From: an uncultured Bacilli bacterium
GTDB lineage: Bacteria > Bacillota_I > Bacilli_A > RF39 > UBA660
Length of the DNA stretch: 5,533 bases
Assembly (NCBI GenBank): GCA_947628325.1
Contig: CANQZL010000109.1
Location: 1 to 5,533 of the forward strand
Direction of reading: 5' to 3'
This document shows, one piece after another, positions 1 to 5,533 of the stretch; the stretch's first letter is position 1, and the number at the start of each line of letters is the position of its first letter. Position numbers and translations under genes: made by a program. Below the pieces are notes generated by a model. It had not been told where the DNA came from. It made no database searches and was given only the letters and a program-made list of their open reading frames with translations.

Positions 1-618
1 TATAATTGCTATACGATTACATAATTTTTCTGCAACTTCTAAAACATGAGTAGAAAAGAAAATTATTTTTCCTTCTTGAGCTTTTTCTTTAAGAATTTCT
101 TTTAAAGTAAAAGAAGCTTTAGGATCCAAACCAACAAATGGTTCATCTAAAACATATAATTTAGGATTATGCATAAAAGCTGCTATTAAAACAAGTTTTT
201 GCTTCATACCATGTGAATAACTACTTATTATGTCATTTAAATCATCATATAATTCAAATTTCTTAGCATATTCTTTAATACTTTTTTCTCTTTCTTTTAA
301 AGTTAATTCATACATATCAGCTATAAAGTTTAAATATTGAATACCAGTTAAATGTTCATATAAAATAGGGTTATCGGGAATATAAGCAATATTTTTTTTA
401 TATTCAATTGGTTTTTTTAAGATACTTATCTTATCTAATAAGATATCTCCTTCTGTAATATGATTAATTCCAACTATAGATTTTATTGTTGTTGTTTTTC
501 CTGCTCCATTACGACCAACAAAAGCATAGATATCCCCTTCTCTAATACTCATTGTTATATTATCAATAACTTTTTTACCTTTAATGTATTCTAAACTATA
601 ATTTTTTATTTGTAACAT
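1..618 (-). CDS. ABC transporter ATP-binding protein, EcsA-like, 3' end missing
   Basis: This is the ATPase subunit that powers a membrane ABC transporter from the cytoplasmic side. The frame stays open for 206 codons to the window edge, so the C-terminus is missing. Seen in the sequence: Walker A GRNGAGKT at 35-42, the Q-loop position in AYIPDNP (79-84) with Asp where Gln is usual, the ABC signature as YSHGMKQK (134-141), Walker B LYVLDEP (154-160), D-loop GLDP (163-166) and H-loop STH (189-191). The GMKQK signature and the acidic Q-loop residue fit the EcsA/ABC-2-type exporter ATPases rather than nutrient importers; that placement is inference. The ATG overlaps the stop of the upstream gene by one base (TAATG) and has a Shine-Dalgarno AAGGGTGA at 625-632, so the two are probably translationally coupled. 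A permease gene is expected just beyond position 1. The ATPase call is very sure; the substrate is unknown. Confidence 0.95.
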   Translation of the reverse strand, partial: MLQIKNYSLEYIKGKKVIDNITMSIREGDIYAFVGRNGAGKTTTIKSIVGINHITEGDILLDKISILKKPIEYKKNIAYIPDNPILYEHLTGIQYLNFIADMYELTLKEREKSIKEYAKKFELYDDLNDIISSYSHGMKQKLVLIAAFMHNPKLYVLDEPFVGLDPKASFTLKEILKEKAQEGKIIFFSTHVLEVAEKLCNRIAII

Positions 619-1151
619 TAAAAATCACCCTTATCTAATATTTTTTGGTATTCAGTTAGTTTATTAACAACTTCTTTAAAGCTTTTTTTATATTCACTAT
701 TATTTAAGCCAAAAACAAAAGAACTAAAAGCTATTTTAATTTTTTGAAATTTCCCTGTATTATTAATAAAAGAAATCTTAAGGAAATAAAATATCAAAAA
801 TTTTTTTAAATCTATACTTTTTATTTTTTCATAAGGTATTTCATTTACTTCTTTGGCTTTTAAACGAATGAATGAAAGTTTAAGAAAAATGAAATTATTT
901 TTTCCACAACCAATAACAGCTCTGCGGGAAGATAAATATAAAATAAGGCAGAAAGTTAATGTAGAAATAGCAATATAATATATTGTTATAGGAAAATTTT
1001 TTAGGATACTTAATAATAATTCGTTTACTATTAGATAAATAAATAAAGCAAGAATTGTTGTTCCATACCAATTACCATAAATAATATTTTTAATATTTTC
1101 TTCACTATTTTTTCTTACTAAGCCAAGAAGTGATTCAAAACAGAATATCAT
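618..1151 (-). CDS. Two-helix membrane protein with PH-like C-terminal domain
   Basis: This is a 177-residue integral membrane protein of unknown function. Two hydrophobic segments are visible at about 31-50 and 55-75, preceded by a short, partly charged N-terminal stretch. The rest is a likely cytoplasmic domain. From about 78 to 170 it alternates short beta-like strands (around RRAVIGCGKNN, then IPYEKIKSI at 105-113, FLKISF, FQKIKIAF) and ends in an amphipathic helix. This pattern resembles the bacterial PH-like domains of YcxB/bPH type, in which a strand of the form 'IPY..IKSI' is followed by a helix; the assignment is by pattern only. The start has a strong Shine-Dalgarno AAGGTGG (1156-1162) four bases upstream. 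The stop overlaps the start of the ABC ATPase gene, so this may be an accessory subunit of that transporter. It is unlikely to be the permease itself because it has only two membrane segments. Confidence 0.8.
   Translation of the reverse strand: MIFCFESLLGLVRKNSEENIKNIIYGNWYGTTILALFIYLIVNELLLSILKNFPITIYYIAISTLTFCLILYLSSRRAVIGCGKNNFIFLKLSFIRLKAKEVNEIPYEKIKSIDLKKFLIFYFLKISFINNTGKFQKIKIAFSSFVFGLNNSEYKKSFKEVVNKLTEYQKILDKGDF
625..632 (-). promoter_or_regulatory. Ribosome binding site for the ABC ATPase, inside the upstream gene
   Basis: AAGGGTGA lies within the last codons of the preceding gene (Lys-Gly-Asp), six bases before the ATG at 618. It confirms that start and, with the TAATG overlap, suggests that the two proteins are made in a coupled way. 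Confidence 0.75.
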
Positions 1152-1175
1152 AAAACCACCTTATTCCTTTGATAA

Positions 1176-2186
1176 TTATTCTTGTTGCATATCTTTTATA
1201 TACTTAGATAAGCTTAAATCATCATCATCTTCTACTACTTCAAATAAACATTTATTATTCTTTATGGTCTTTACTGGGAATATTACACCATCAATAGTTA
1301 CTATTAGTAAATGTTCTTCATCATGTCCCATACATAAATAATAATTATATGAAGTAATTTTCTCTAAAATAGATTGTTCCTTACCAACATATTTTAATTT
1401 ATAAAAATTATTAAACTTTTTATTTCTAATAGCAAGTAGAACAGCATATAAATGTTTACAAAACGTATTATATTTACAACTACACCAAAAACGAATATGG
1501 CTATCGTCAACTTGATTAATAATTACAACATATGATTCAGTTCCTTCGACAATAGCAAAATAACTATTACCAATTTTTTCTAAGAAATGTACTCTGCCTT
1601 CCTCATAATATTTTTGACCTCTTTCTATTATTTGAGGTTTAAATATTTTACTAGCATCACCTTTTAATAAATTAAATTTAACTGGTTTAGCATAATTATA
1701 TACATCTTCTAAATGGTCAAACTTACCAAATATTTCATGTAAAAAGACTTCCATACTACGAGGTAAATAAGAAAAAACTAAAGCTAATGGGTCGATAAGA
1801 AATTCTAAATCTAAAGGTAAGAATCTATCAAATATATATTCATGATTATTATAATAAGTAAGAATTTCTACTCGATCGCCAATTATATCTTCGTTATATT
1901 CATAACGATTAGGAACATCTTTCTTTTTTAATTTTTCGACAATTGCTAAAGCCAAAAATTTTGTAACTGTTTGAACATTAATATAATCTTCAATATGTTT
2001 TATATCAAAAAATTTTAAATCTACCCAAACAATTTTATAGACTGTTAACTTACTAACATAATCAAATCTTATATATATTTCATTACCATTATAATTAGAT
2101 AAATAAATAGAGAAATATAATTCATGACCTTTTTTAGTCAAATATTTATTTATTGCATTAAAGATATTTTTATCTTTTTTTATCAT
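1176..2186 (-). CDS. Stand-alone SWIM zinc-finger protein
   Basis: This is a 336-residue, probably cytoplasmic protein with a SWIM zinc finger. The motif CxCx5CxH is clear: Cys235, Cys237, Cys243 and His245 in WCSCKYNTFCKH, followed by LYAVLLAIR. The preceding region, from about 178, has the usual SWIM lead-in: a RGQKYYEEGRVHFLE stretch (189-203), then strands around FAIVEG and YVVII. SWIM fingers are known to mediate DNA or protein binding and in Firmicutes often sit at the front of SNF2-family helicases; no helicase motifs are present here. Residues 1-175 match no family I recognise and look like mixed alpha/beta. A further 80 residues follow the finger and end in an acidic run (EDDDD). The ATG lies eight bases after the previous stop and lacks a good Shine-Dalgarno (upstream AAAGTAGATGATAAT), so translation may depend on ribosomes coming from the upstream gene. 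The biological role is unknown. Confidence 0.88.
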   Translation of the reverse strand: MIKKDKNIFNAINKYLTKKGHELYFSIYLSNYNGNEIYIRFDYVSKLTVYKIVWVDLKFFDIKHIEDYINVQTVTKFLALAIVEKLKKKDVPNRYEYNEDIIGDRVEILTYYNNHEYIFDRFLPLDLEFLIDPLALVFSYLPRSMEVFLHEIFGKFDHLEDVYNYAKPVKFNLLKGDASKIFKPQIIERGQKYYEEGRVHFLEKIGNSYFAIVEGTESYVVIINQVDDSHIRFWCSCKYNTFCKHLYAVLLAIRNKKFNNFYKLKYVGKEQSILEKITSYNYYLCMGHDEEHLLIVTIDGVIFPVKTIKNNKCLFEVVEDDDDLSLSKYIKDMQQE

Positions 2187-2194
2187 ATTATCAT

Positions 2195-3022
2195 CTACTT
2201 TTGTTGTTCTTGAATATTTTTTATTTCTTTATCAAATTTTTTCTTTAAATCTGAATATTTTTTCTTATATTCTTTTATCTTTTCATCTTTTTCAGCTAAT
2301 AATTTGTCTTTACTATTATCAATAAACTCTAAAGCTTTTGAAGCATTCTCTTTTACTTTTCGAGATATATTTTTTAGAAGTTTTTCTGAAGCTTGAAAGT
2401 TAAAAGCTGATACAAGACGTCTATATAGACCACCCTTTTTAGTTAGAAGTTCTCTAACCTTAGTAGTAATTTCTTCTGTACTATCCTTTTTAATAGATTT
2501 AGCAACCTTTTTAAAGCCACTAATAATTTTAAAGGAAATAATATTATCAACTAGAAAGATAATAAAGATAACAATGGCTATTATATTTAAAACATTTACA
2601 TTTATTTTATTTAAAATACTTAAGAAAAAAGGATTAATAAAGTTAATTAGTAAAAGTCCTAAAATACCAAAAGCAACAATATTTTCTAAGCATATTCTAC
2701 CATTAATATTAAACTTTTTATCAGAATAATCCCACCATCTAGCTTTAAATAATTTTTCCATTAAGTAACTTGTAAAATATTCTAGGAAAGAACATATAAT
2801 CATAGCTAAAACAAATAAAACTAATGGATCACTATGATATTTACGAAGTAATACGATAATACCTAAACAACCAAGTCCATAAATAGGACATACTGGTCCA
2901 ATTAGGAAACCTCTATCAACTAACTTCTTTGTACAAAAGTAACAATAAATAGTTTCCATTAACCATCCTAAAAAAGAATAAATTATAAATAAGGTAAAAT
3001 ATAAACAAATAGTATTTAACAT
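2195..3022 (-). CDS. CmpB/DUF1113-family membrane protein with charged helical tail
   Basis: This is a 275-residue membrane protein of the family called 'putative ABC-transporter type IV' (CmpB, formerly DUF1113). Its function is not established, and the transporter name is only a label. Family hallmarks are visible in order: FLGWLMETIY (17-26), RGFLIGPVCPIYG (37-49), SYLMEKLFKARWWDYS (85-100) and FNINGRICLE (104-113). About five membrane segments can be drawn, roughly at 3-24, 40-60, 66-88, 113-136 and 143-168. From about 170 to the end the protein is strongly charged and Lys/Glu-rich, with long predicted helix and coiled-coil character, especially 220-275, and is probably cytoplasmic. Family members with only the membrane part are shorter, so this tail is an addition. 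The start is well supported by AGGAGG eight bases upstream. It is followed after eight bases by the SWIM gene, which may be translationally dependent on it. Confidence 0.9.
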   Translation of the reverse strand: MLNTICLYFTLFIIYSFLGWLMETIYCYFCTKKLVDRGFLIGPVCPIYGLGCLGIIVLLRKYHSDPLVLFVLAMIICSFLEYFTSYLMEKLFKARWWDYSDKKFNINGRICLENIVAFGILGLLLINFINPFFLSILNKINVNVLNIIAIVIFIIFLVDNIISFKIISGFKKVAKSIKKDSTEEITTKVRELLTKKGGLYRRLVSAFNFQASEKLLKNISRKVKENASKALEFIDNSKDKLLAEKDEKIKEYKKKYSDLKKKFDKEIKNIQEQQK

Positions 3023-3030
3023 TAATAAAA

Positions 3031-3036
3031 CCTCCT
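3031..3036 (-). promoter_or_regulatory. Ribosome binding site of the CmpB-family gene
   Basis: A perfect AGGAGG lies eight bases before the ATG at 3022 and decides that start. The 40-base gap before this gene contains no hairpin or convincing promoter, so the gene is read as part of the upstream message. Confidence 0.85.
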
Positions 3037-3062
3037 ACATATCAATAAAATAATAACATAAA

Positions 3063-3527
3063 TTATTTTAAATAGCCATCTCTATATTTATCCTCTAGTT
3101 TTTCCAATATTTTTATCTGTCCTTTAAATATTTTAGTTTTAGCTTCGCTAATAGTAAACCAACATCCTTTATCCATTTCAGGATATTCAACCATTTGACC
3201 AGATTTGGGTGGCCATTCTATTTTAAAAGTATTACTTTTCATCTTAGAACAATCTAAATCAATATTAATACCAAAAATTATAGCAAGTTTATTGTTAGCT
3301 TGTTTAGAAGAACCAATAAATGTTAATTCATCTTTATTTATATCAAAACCTGCTTCTTCTTTAAACTCTCTTACAGCAGCATCTATAGCTTTTTCACTTT
3401 CATATTCACCTTTACAAATACCCCATTTATCTTTATTTTTAAAATATGGTCCTCCTGGATGTTCAAGATAAACTTTTAAAATACCATTTTCAATTTTATA
3501 TGGTAAAATACCAGCACTTCTTTTCAT
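3063..3527 (-). CDS. Nudix hydrolase
   Basis: This is a 154-residue Nudix enzyme, a Mg2+-dependent hydrolase of nucleoside diphosphates linked to another group; the substrate cannot be told from sequence. The catalytic box starts at G40 (GEYESE) and continues to REFKEEAGF (53-61), with E54, E57 and E58 in the metal-binding positions. It fits the common bacterial subfamily with an opening like SAGILPY, HPGGPYF (23-29), W-x-I-x-KGE (here WGICKGE, 35-41), a central EWPPKSG (104-110) and a closing PE-D--CWF and IFKGQ-KILEKL. Members of that subfamily have about this length, so the gene is intact. Between G40 and the first box Glu there are four residues instead of five, a one-residue shortening of the consensus Gx5Ex7REUxEExGU. 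The start has AGGAGG four bases upstream. The gene sits eight bases after the DUF1294 gene and is clearly in the same transcript. Confidence 0.93.
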   Translation of the reverse strand: MKRSAGILPYKIENGILKVYLEHPGGPYFKNKDKWGICKGEYESEKAIDAAVREFKEEAGFDINKDELTFIGSSKQANNKLAIIFGINIDLDCSKMKSNTFKIEWPPKSGQMVEYPEMDKGCWFTISEAKTKIFKGQIKILEKLEDKYRDGYLK

Positions 3528-3531
3528 AAAG

Positions 3532-3538
3532 CCTCCTA
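3532..3538 (-). promoter_or_regulatory. Ribosome binding site overlapping the upstream stop codon
   Basis: TAGGAGG contains both the TAG stop of the DUF1294 gene (3536-3538) and the AGGAGG of the Nudix gene (3532-3537). Ribosomes ending the first gene therefore stand on the binding site of the next, which suggests coupled translation. Confidence 0.8.
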
Positions 3539-3799
3539 TATAATCTTAAATTTATAAAATAGATATAACCAAATAAATAAAAATATAATATTTATGAGAT
3601 AAAATTTTATTTTTTTAGTTTTATGCCTAAATAATTGCATTCCTATTAAAGCTCCTAAACTACCTCCTATTAAAGATAATAAAAATAAACAATTTTCACT
3701 TATTCGAAAGAGATGTTTTTTAGCTAATAGTTTGTCTATTCCATAAATTATAATAGTTAATAAATTAACAAAGATTAGATAAACAAAAAAATACTTCAT
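3536..3799 (-). CDS. DUF1294 family small membrane protein
   Basis: This is an 87-residue membrane protein of the DUF1294 family, whose function is unknown. The family motifs are all present: a first membrane helix (about 3-20) running into YGIDKLLAKK (19-28), then RISE (32-35), a glycine-rich second segment GGSLGALIGM (45-54) with QLFRHKTKK (55-63), and a last hydrophobic segment (about 65-84). Full length for the family is about 85-130 residues, so it is intact though short. A Shine-Dalgarno AAAGGTG (3808-3814) lies eight bases before the ATG. It is the first gene after an extended -10 promoter and appears to lead the six-gene cluster. DUF1294 proteins are sometimes found fused to cold-shock or nucleic-acid-binding domains in other bacteria; no such domain is present here. 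Confidence 0.9.
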   Translation of the reverse strand: MKYFFVYLIFVNLLTIIIYGIDKLLAKKHLFRISENCLFLLSLIGGSLGALIGMQLFRHKTKKIKFYLINIIFLFIWLYLFYKFKII

Positions 3800-3817
3800 T
3801 ATTTATTCACCTTTTTA

Positions 3818-3826
3818 ATTATACCA
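3818..3826 (-). promoter_or_regulatory. Extended -10 promoter for the six-gene cluster
   Basis: TGGTATAAT on the minus strand is a perfect TATAAT (3818-3823) with the TG extension. No good -35 hexamer is found 16-18 bases upstream, where the terminator stem of the preceding gene lies; extended -10 promoters can work without one. The predicted start of transcription is near 3811, giving a leader of only about 11 bases and cutting into the Shine-Dalgarno, which is a reason for caution. Confidence 0.55.
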
Positions 3827-3827
3827 T

Positions 3828-3865
3828 ATAAAAAGCAGACAGATATTTTTTACCTGTCTACTTTT
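3828..3865 (-). terminator. Intrinsic terminator of the surface-protein gene
   Basis: Immediately after the TAA at 3864-3866, the minus-strand RNA folds into a stem of GUAGACAG (3854-3861) with CUGUCUGC (3835-3842). The pairing includes one G-U pair and is extended at the base by four A-U pairs. The loop is about nine bases, and the U-tract UUUUU begins in the base pairs and runs to 3830. The G-U pair is an A-C mismatch on the other strand, so the structure is built for minus-strand transcription. Confidence 0.85.
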
Positions 3866-5099
3866 ACACTCTTTTTTTCTTTTTCTTTTTAGTTAATAAC
3901 TTACTTTTAAATACTATAAAAGATATAAAACCAGTTGCTAATAAGATAAAAGAAGCTAATATAGATATTTTAAATAAGCCACTCCAATTAAATTTATTAT
4001 TAATTGGATGGTCAAAGCTATCGACTTCTAAATTTAGAACTGGTGTTGCAATAACACCATATTGACTTAAATGGGAAGTTTCAAAAACAATATATTCCCC
4101 TTCTATATGACCATCAATATATTCAGATATTTTACCATTATCATCAACATAAATTATTTGATAATTTTCATATTCATTAATATTATCTTCTAATTTAATT
4201 TTTAAAGTATATTTGCCTTTTTTCATAGGAACTTCTTTATCACCATTATATACTGCTACATCATATAAACTAACTAATGATTTATCAATAGATTTAGATA
4301 CTTTTTTAGCTACTTCTTTTTCTTTTAAATTATTAACATTTAATTCATAATCTGAATTTACTTCTTTATCTGAAATTAAAATAACATTTTCACTTTCTAA
4401 TTTCTTATTTTCTTCTTTTACATCAGAAGTTTGTTTTTCATATTTTATTATTCCAAAACCATCTTCTGAAGAAATAGTTAAATCTGTCTTTATATGTTTA
4501 CTAATCCAAGATTCTGTAACTGCTACAGAAGTCATTTTAGTATAATCTTCTACTTGAATTAAAGTATAATTATCTATTAAGAATTCTTCTGGTAAATTAT
4601 TTTTAGCTTTTAAACTATCATAGTTTTCTTCAAATTCTAATGTCGTTCCCTCAAATATTTTTCCTTCATTATTAATAATAGTTTTATCTAAATACTGATA
4701 TTTATATACTGCTTCACCATTATCAACTTTTTTAACAAAAGAATTTTGTTTAAATTTTAAAGAACCATTTCCAGTTACTTTAAAATCAACATTACCAAGA
4801 TGTAATAATGATATATTATTCTTACCAGTTATATCTAAAGTAATATTATATTTATCTAAACTAGTAAAATAATAAATATCTATGTTGTTTAGTTTAACTA
4901 CTTCATCATTTCCAGAATAATATATAGAATCGGTATTTTTACCAAACTCTTTTCCTTTACAAATAAATTTTTCTTCATCTAAACTTGAATAAAGTTTATA
5001 TGATGCTAATACTTCGCAATCACCTACTACTAATGCTTTAACACTAGTTAAACTAATAAACATTATTAATAGGGTAACTACTAAATATCTCTTTTTCAT
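3864..5099 (-). CDS. Exported surface protein with C-terminal membrane anchor
   Basis: This is a 411-residue protein predicted to lie outside the cell, held by one C-terminal helix. It has a signal peptide (MKKR, hydrophobic 6-20, likely cleavage after SVKA at 22). Two cysteines, C28 and C47, just after it could form a disulfide. At about 60-160, short repeating strands such as ITLDITGKNNI and VDFKVTGNGSLKF resemble the beta-helical repeats of Firmicute carbohydrate-binding surface proteins (the Cthe_2159 type); this is pattern resemblance. A Lys/Glu-rich linker (about 220-275) leads to a beta-sandwich domain (about 276-350) ending in FETSHLSQYGVI, the usual 'FeTdHFSxY' close of such modules. 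The membrane helix is at about 375-396, followed by the basic tail LLTKKKKKKRV. There is no LPxTG motif, so sortase anchoring is not expected. The ribosome site is weak (AAAGTAGTGA, six bases before the ATG). The gene has its own promoter and terminator and is thus single. Ligand unknown. Confidence 0.82.
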   Translation of the reverse strand: MKKRYLVVTLLIMFISLTSVKALVVGDCEVLASYKLYSSLDEEKFICKGKEFGKNTDSIYYSGNDEVVKLNNIDIYYFTSLDKYNITLDITGKNNISLLHLGNVDFKVTGNGSLKFKQNSFVKKVDNGEAVYKYQYLDKTIINNEGKIFEGTTLEFEENYDSLKAKNNLPEEFLIDNYTLIQVEDYTKMTSVAVTESWISKHIKTDLTISSEDGFGIIKYEKQTSDVKEENKKLESENVILISDKEVNSDYELNVNNLKEKEVAKKVSKSIDKSLVSLYDVAVYNGDKEVPMKKGKYTLKIKLEDNINEYENYQIIYVDDNGKISEYIDGHIEGEYIVFETSHLSQYGVIATPVLNLEVDSFDHPINNKFNWSGLFKISILASFILLATGFISFIVFKSKLLTKKKKKKRV

Positions 5100-5136
5100 A
5101 AAATATTCACTACTTTCTTAAAAAGGGAATGTCTTA

Positions 5137-5145
5137 ATTATAACA
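5137..5145 (-). promoter_or_regulatory. Extended -10 promoter of the surface-protein gene
   Basis: TGTTATAAT on the minus strand gives a perfect TATAAT (5137-5142) with the TG extension. The predicted transcript starts near 5130 and has a leader of about 31 bases. The region where a -35 would lie is a T-run that also serves as the U-tract of the upstream hairpin, and no clear TTGACA is present. Confidence 0.65.
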
Positions 5146-5155
5146 CTATTATGGT

Positions 5156-5191
5156 AAAAAAAAAGAAAAATTATTCTGTTATAACTTTTCT
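5156..5191 (-). terminator. Probable AU-rich terminator of the right-edge gene
   Basis: Seven bases after the TAG at 5198-5200, the minus-strand RNA can form an 11-pair stem (5181-5191 with 5164-5174) around the six-base loop AACAGA, followed by eight U residues (5156-5163). The stem contains only one G-C pair and one G-U wobble, so it is weak, but its position and the long U-tract fit an intrinsic terminator. Confidence 0.5.
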
Positions 5192-5197
5192 ATATAT

Positions 5198-5533
5198 CTA
5201 ATTTACATTTGCATAAGCCATTTTTAACATTTCTTCATCTTCTAAAATTTCTGTATTAAAATGTTGCACTTTACTTTTCATTTTAGCAATTTTTAATATT
5301 GTTTTATCATCAACACTAATGGAATATAGCTTATCTCTAAACTTAAATAAATGATCTTTAAAGTTATTTATTTCATCTATTTTGACTATTCCCATTACAT
5401 AATTATTAACTATATTAAAACGTTCTAATTCAATACTTTTAAATTCATTTTCTAAATCAACAATATTTAAATTTTCATTTTCTTTTTGACCAATTAATTT
5501 ATATATTAAGTTTAATTTAGTAGAAAAAGTATC
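5198..5533 (-). CDS. Hypothetical protein, N-terminus beyond the window
   Basis: These are the last 111 residues of a protein I do not recognise. The frame is open without a stop from the right edge (5533) to TAG at 5198. An internal ATG at 5395 exists but has no Shine-Dalgarno in front of it (AATTATGTA), and the upstream 46 codons read as ordinary protein, so the true start is most likely outside the window. The visible part is rich in Lys, Glu, Asn and Ile, hydrophilic, and largely helical in pattern, without membrane segments, cysteine clusters or known catalytic motifs. Notable stretches are FKDHLFKFRDKLYSIS and the C-terminal FNTEILEDEEMLKMAY. It is probably cytoplasmic. It is separated from the surface-protein gene by a weak terminator and a promoter and so belongs to a different transcript. 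Confidence 0.7.
   Translation of the reverse strand, partial: DTFSTKLNLIYKLIGQKENENLNIVDLENEFKSIELERFNIVNNYVMGIVKIDEINNFKDHLFKFRDKLYSISVDDKTILKIAKMKSKVQHFNTEILEDEEMLKMAYANVN

Noticed and set aside
2184..2194. ATG at 2194 as the start of the SWIM gene
   Set aside because: It is out of frame with the SWIM gene and meets a TGA after three codons; the ATG at 2186 is the only workable start.
3023..3062. A separate promoter or terminator before the CmpB-family gene
   Set aside because: The 40-base gap is AT-rich but shows no stem with a U-tract and no convincing -10; only the ribosome site is supported.
3205..3471. Open frame of 88 codons on the plus strand
   Set aside because: It lies wholly inside the Nudix gene on the opposite strand, has no ribosome site, and its protein matches nothing; the Nudix gene is certain, so this is a shadow.
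3867..3890. Programmed frameshift at the A-rich run coding the poly-lysine tail
   Set aside because: The run holds seven A residues, but no A AAA AAG heptamer is in the right phase, and no continuing frame or stimulating structure beyond the terminator makes sense.
5198..5395. A complete 65-residue gene starting at the ATG at 5395
   Set aside because: The frame continues without a stop to the window edge and the ATG has no Shine-Dalgarno, so a longer gene cut by the edge is more likely.
1..5533. Recoded TGA or mycoplasma-like genetic code, suggested by the lack of TGA stops
   Set aside because: Tryptophan positions conserved in the families are encoded by TGG and no gene needs TGA read-through; seven stops are too few to make the absence of TGA meaningful.

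Overview
This is a very AT-rich, densely packed stretch of bacterial chromosome in which every supported gene lies on the minus strand, so transcription runs from high to low coordinates. Strong Shine-Dalgarno sites of the AGGAGG/AAGGTGG type, TATAAT promoter elements, AGA-rich arginine codon use, and protein families such as DUF1294, CmpB/DUF1113 and an EcsA-like ABC ATPase all point to a low-GC Firmicute (Bacillota). A gut-type member of Bacilli or Clostridia is most likely, but I cannot place it further. Tryptophans are encoded by TGG and all frames stay open under the standard bacterial code, so this is not a TGA=Trp mycoplasma. The seven visible stop codons are TAA (4) or TAG (3).

Right to left, in the direction of transcription: (1) 5198-5533 is the C-terminal part of an unrecognised protein whose start lies beyond the window, followed by a weak AU-rich hairpin with a U-tract. 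(2) 3864-5099 encodes a 411-residue exported, membrane-anchored surface protein with its own extended -10 promoter and a good intrinsic terminator directly after the stop. (3) A second extended -10 promoter sits on the tail of that terminator and appears to start a six-gene cluster: DUF1294 membrane protein (3536-3799), Nudix hydrolase (3063-3527), CmpB/DUF1113-type membrane protein with a charged helical tail (2195-3022), stand-alone SWIM zinc-finger protein (1176-2186), two-helix membrane protein with a PH-like tail (618-1151), and the ATPase subunit of an ABC transporter (1-618, 3' end cut by the window edge).

Gaps inside the cluster are 8, 40, 8 and 24 bases, and the last junction is a one-base TAATG overlap. 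No terminator is visible between these genes, so one polycistronic message is likely. The PH-like protein and the ABC ATPase are the most tightly linked pair and probably act together at the membrane. The permease would be expected just beyond the left edge. The other genes (Nudix, DUF1294, CmpB, SWIM) do not form a pathway I recognise. I see no RNA genes, mobile elements, CRISPR arrays or other repeats, and no gene-free stretch longer than 100 bases. I found no convincing new system. The most unusual points are the lone SWIM protein, the tailed CmpB protein and the terminator/promoter junction at 3818-3865.
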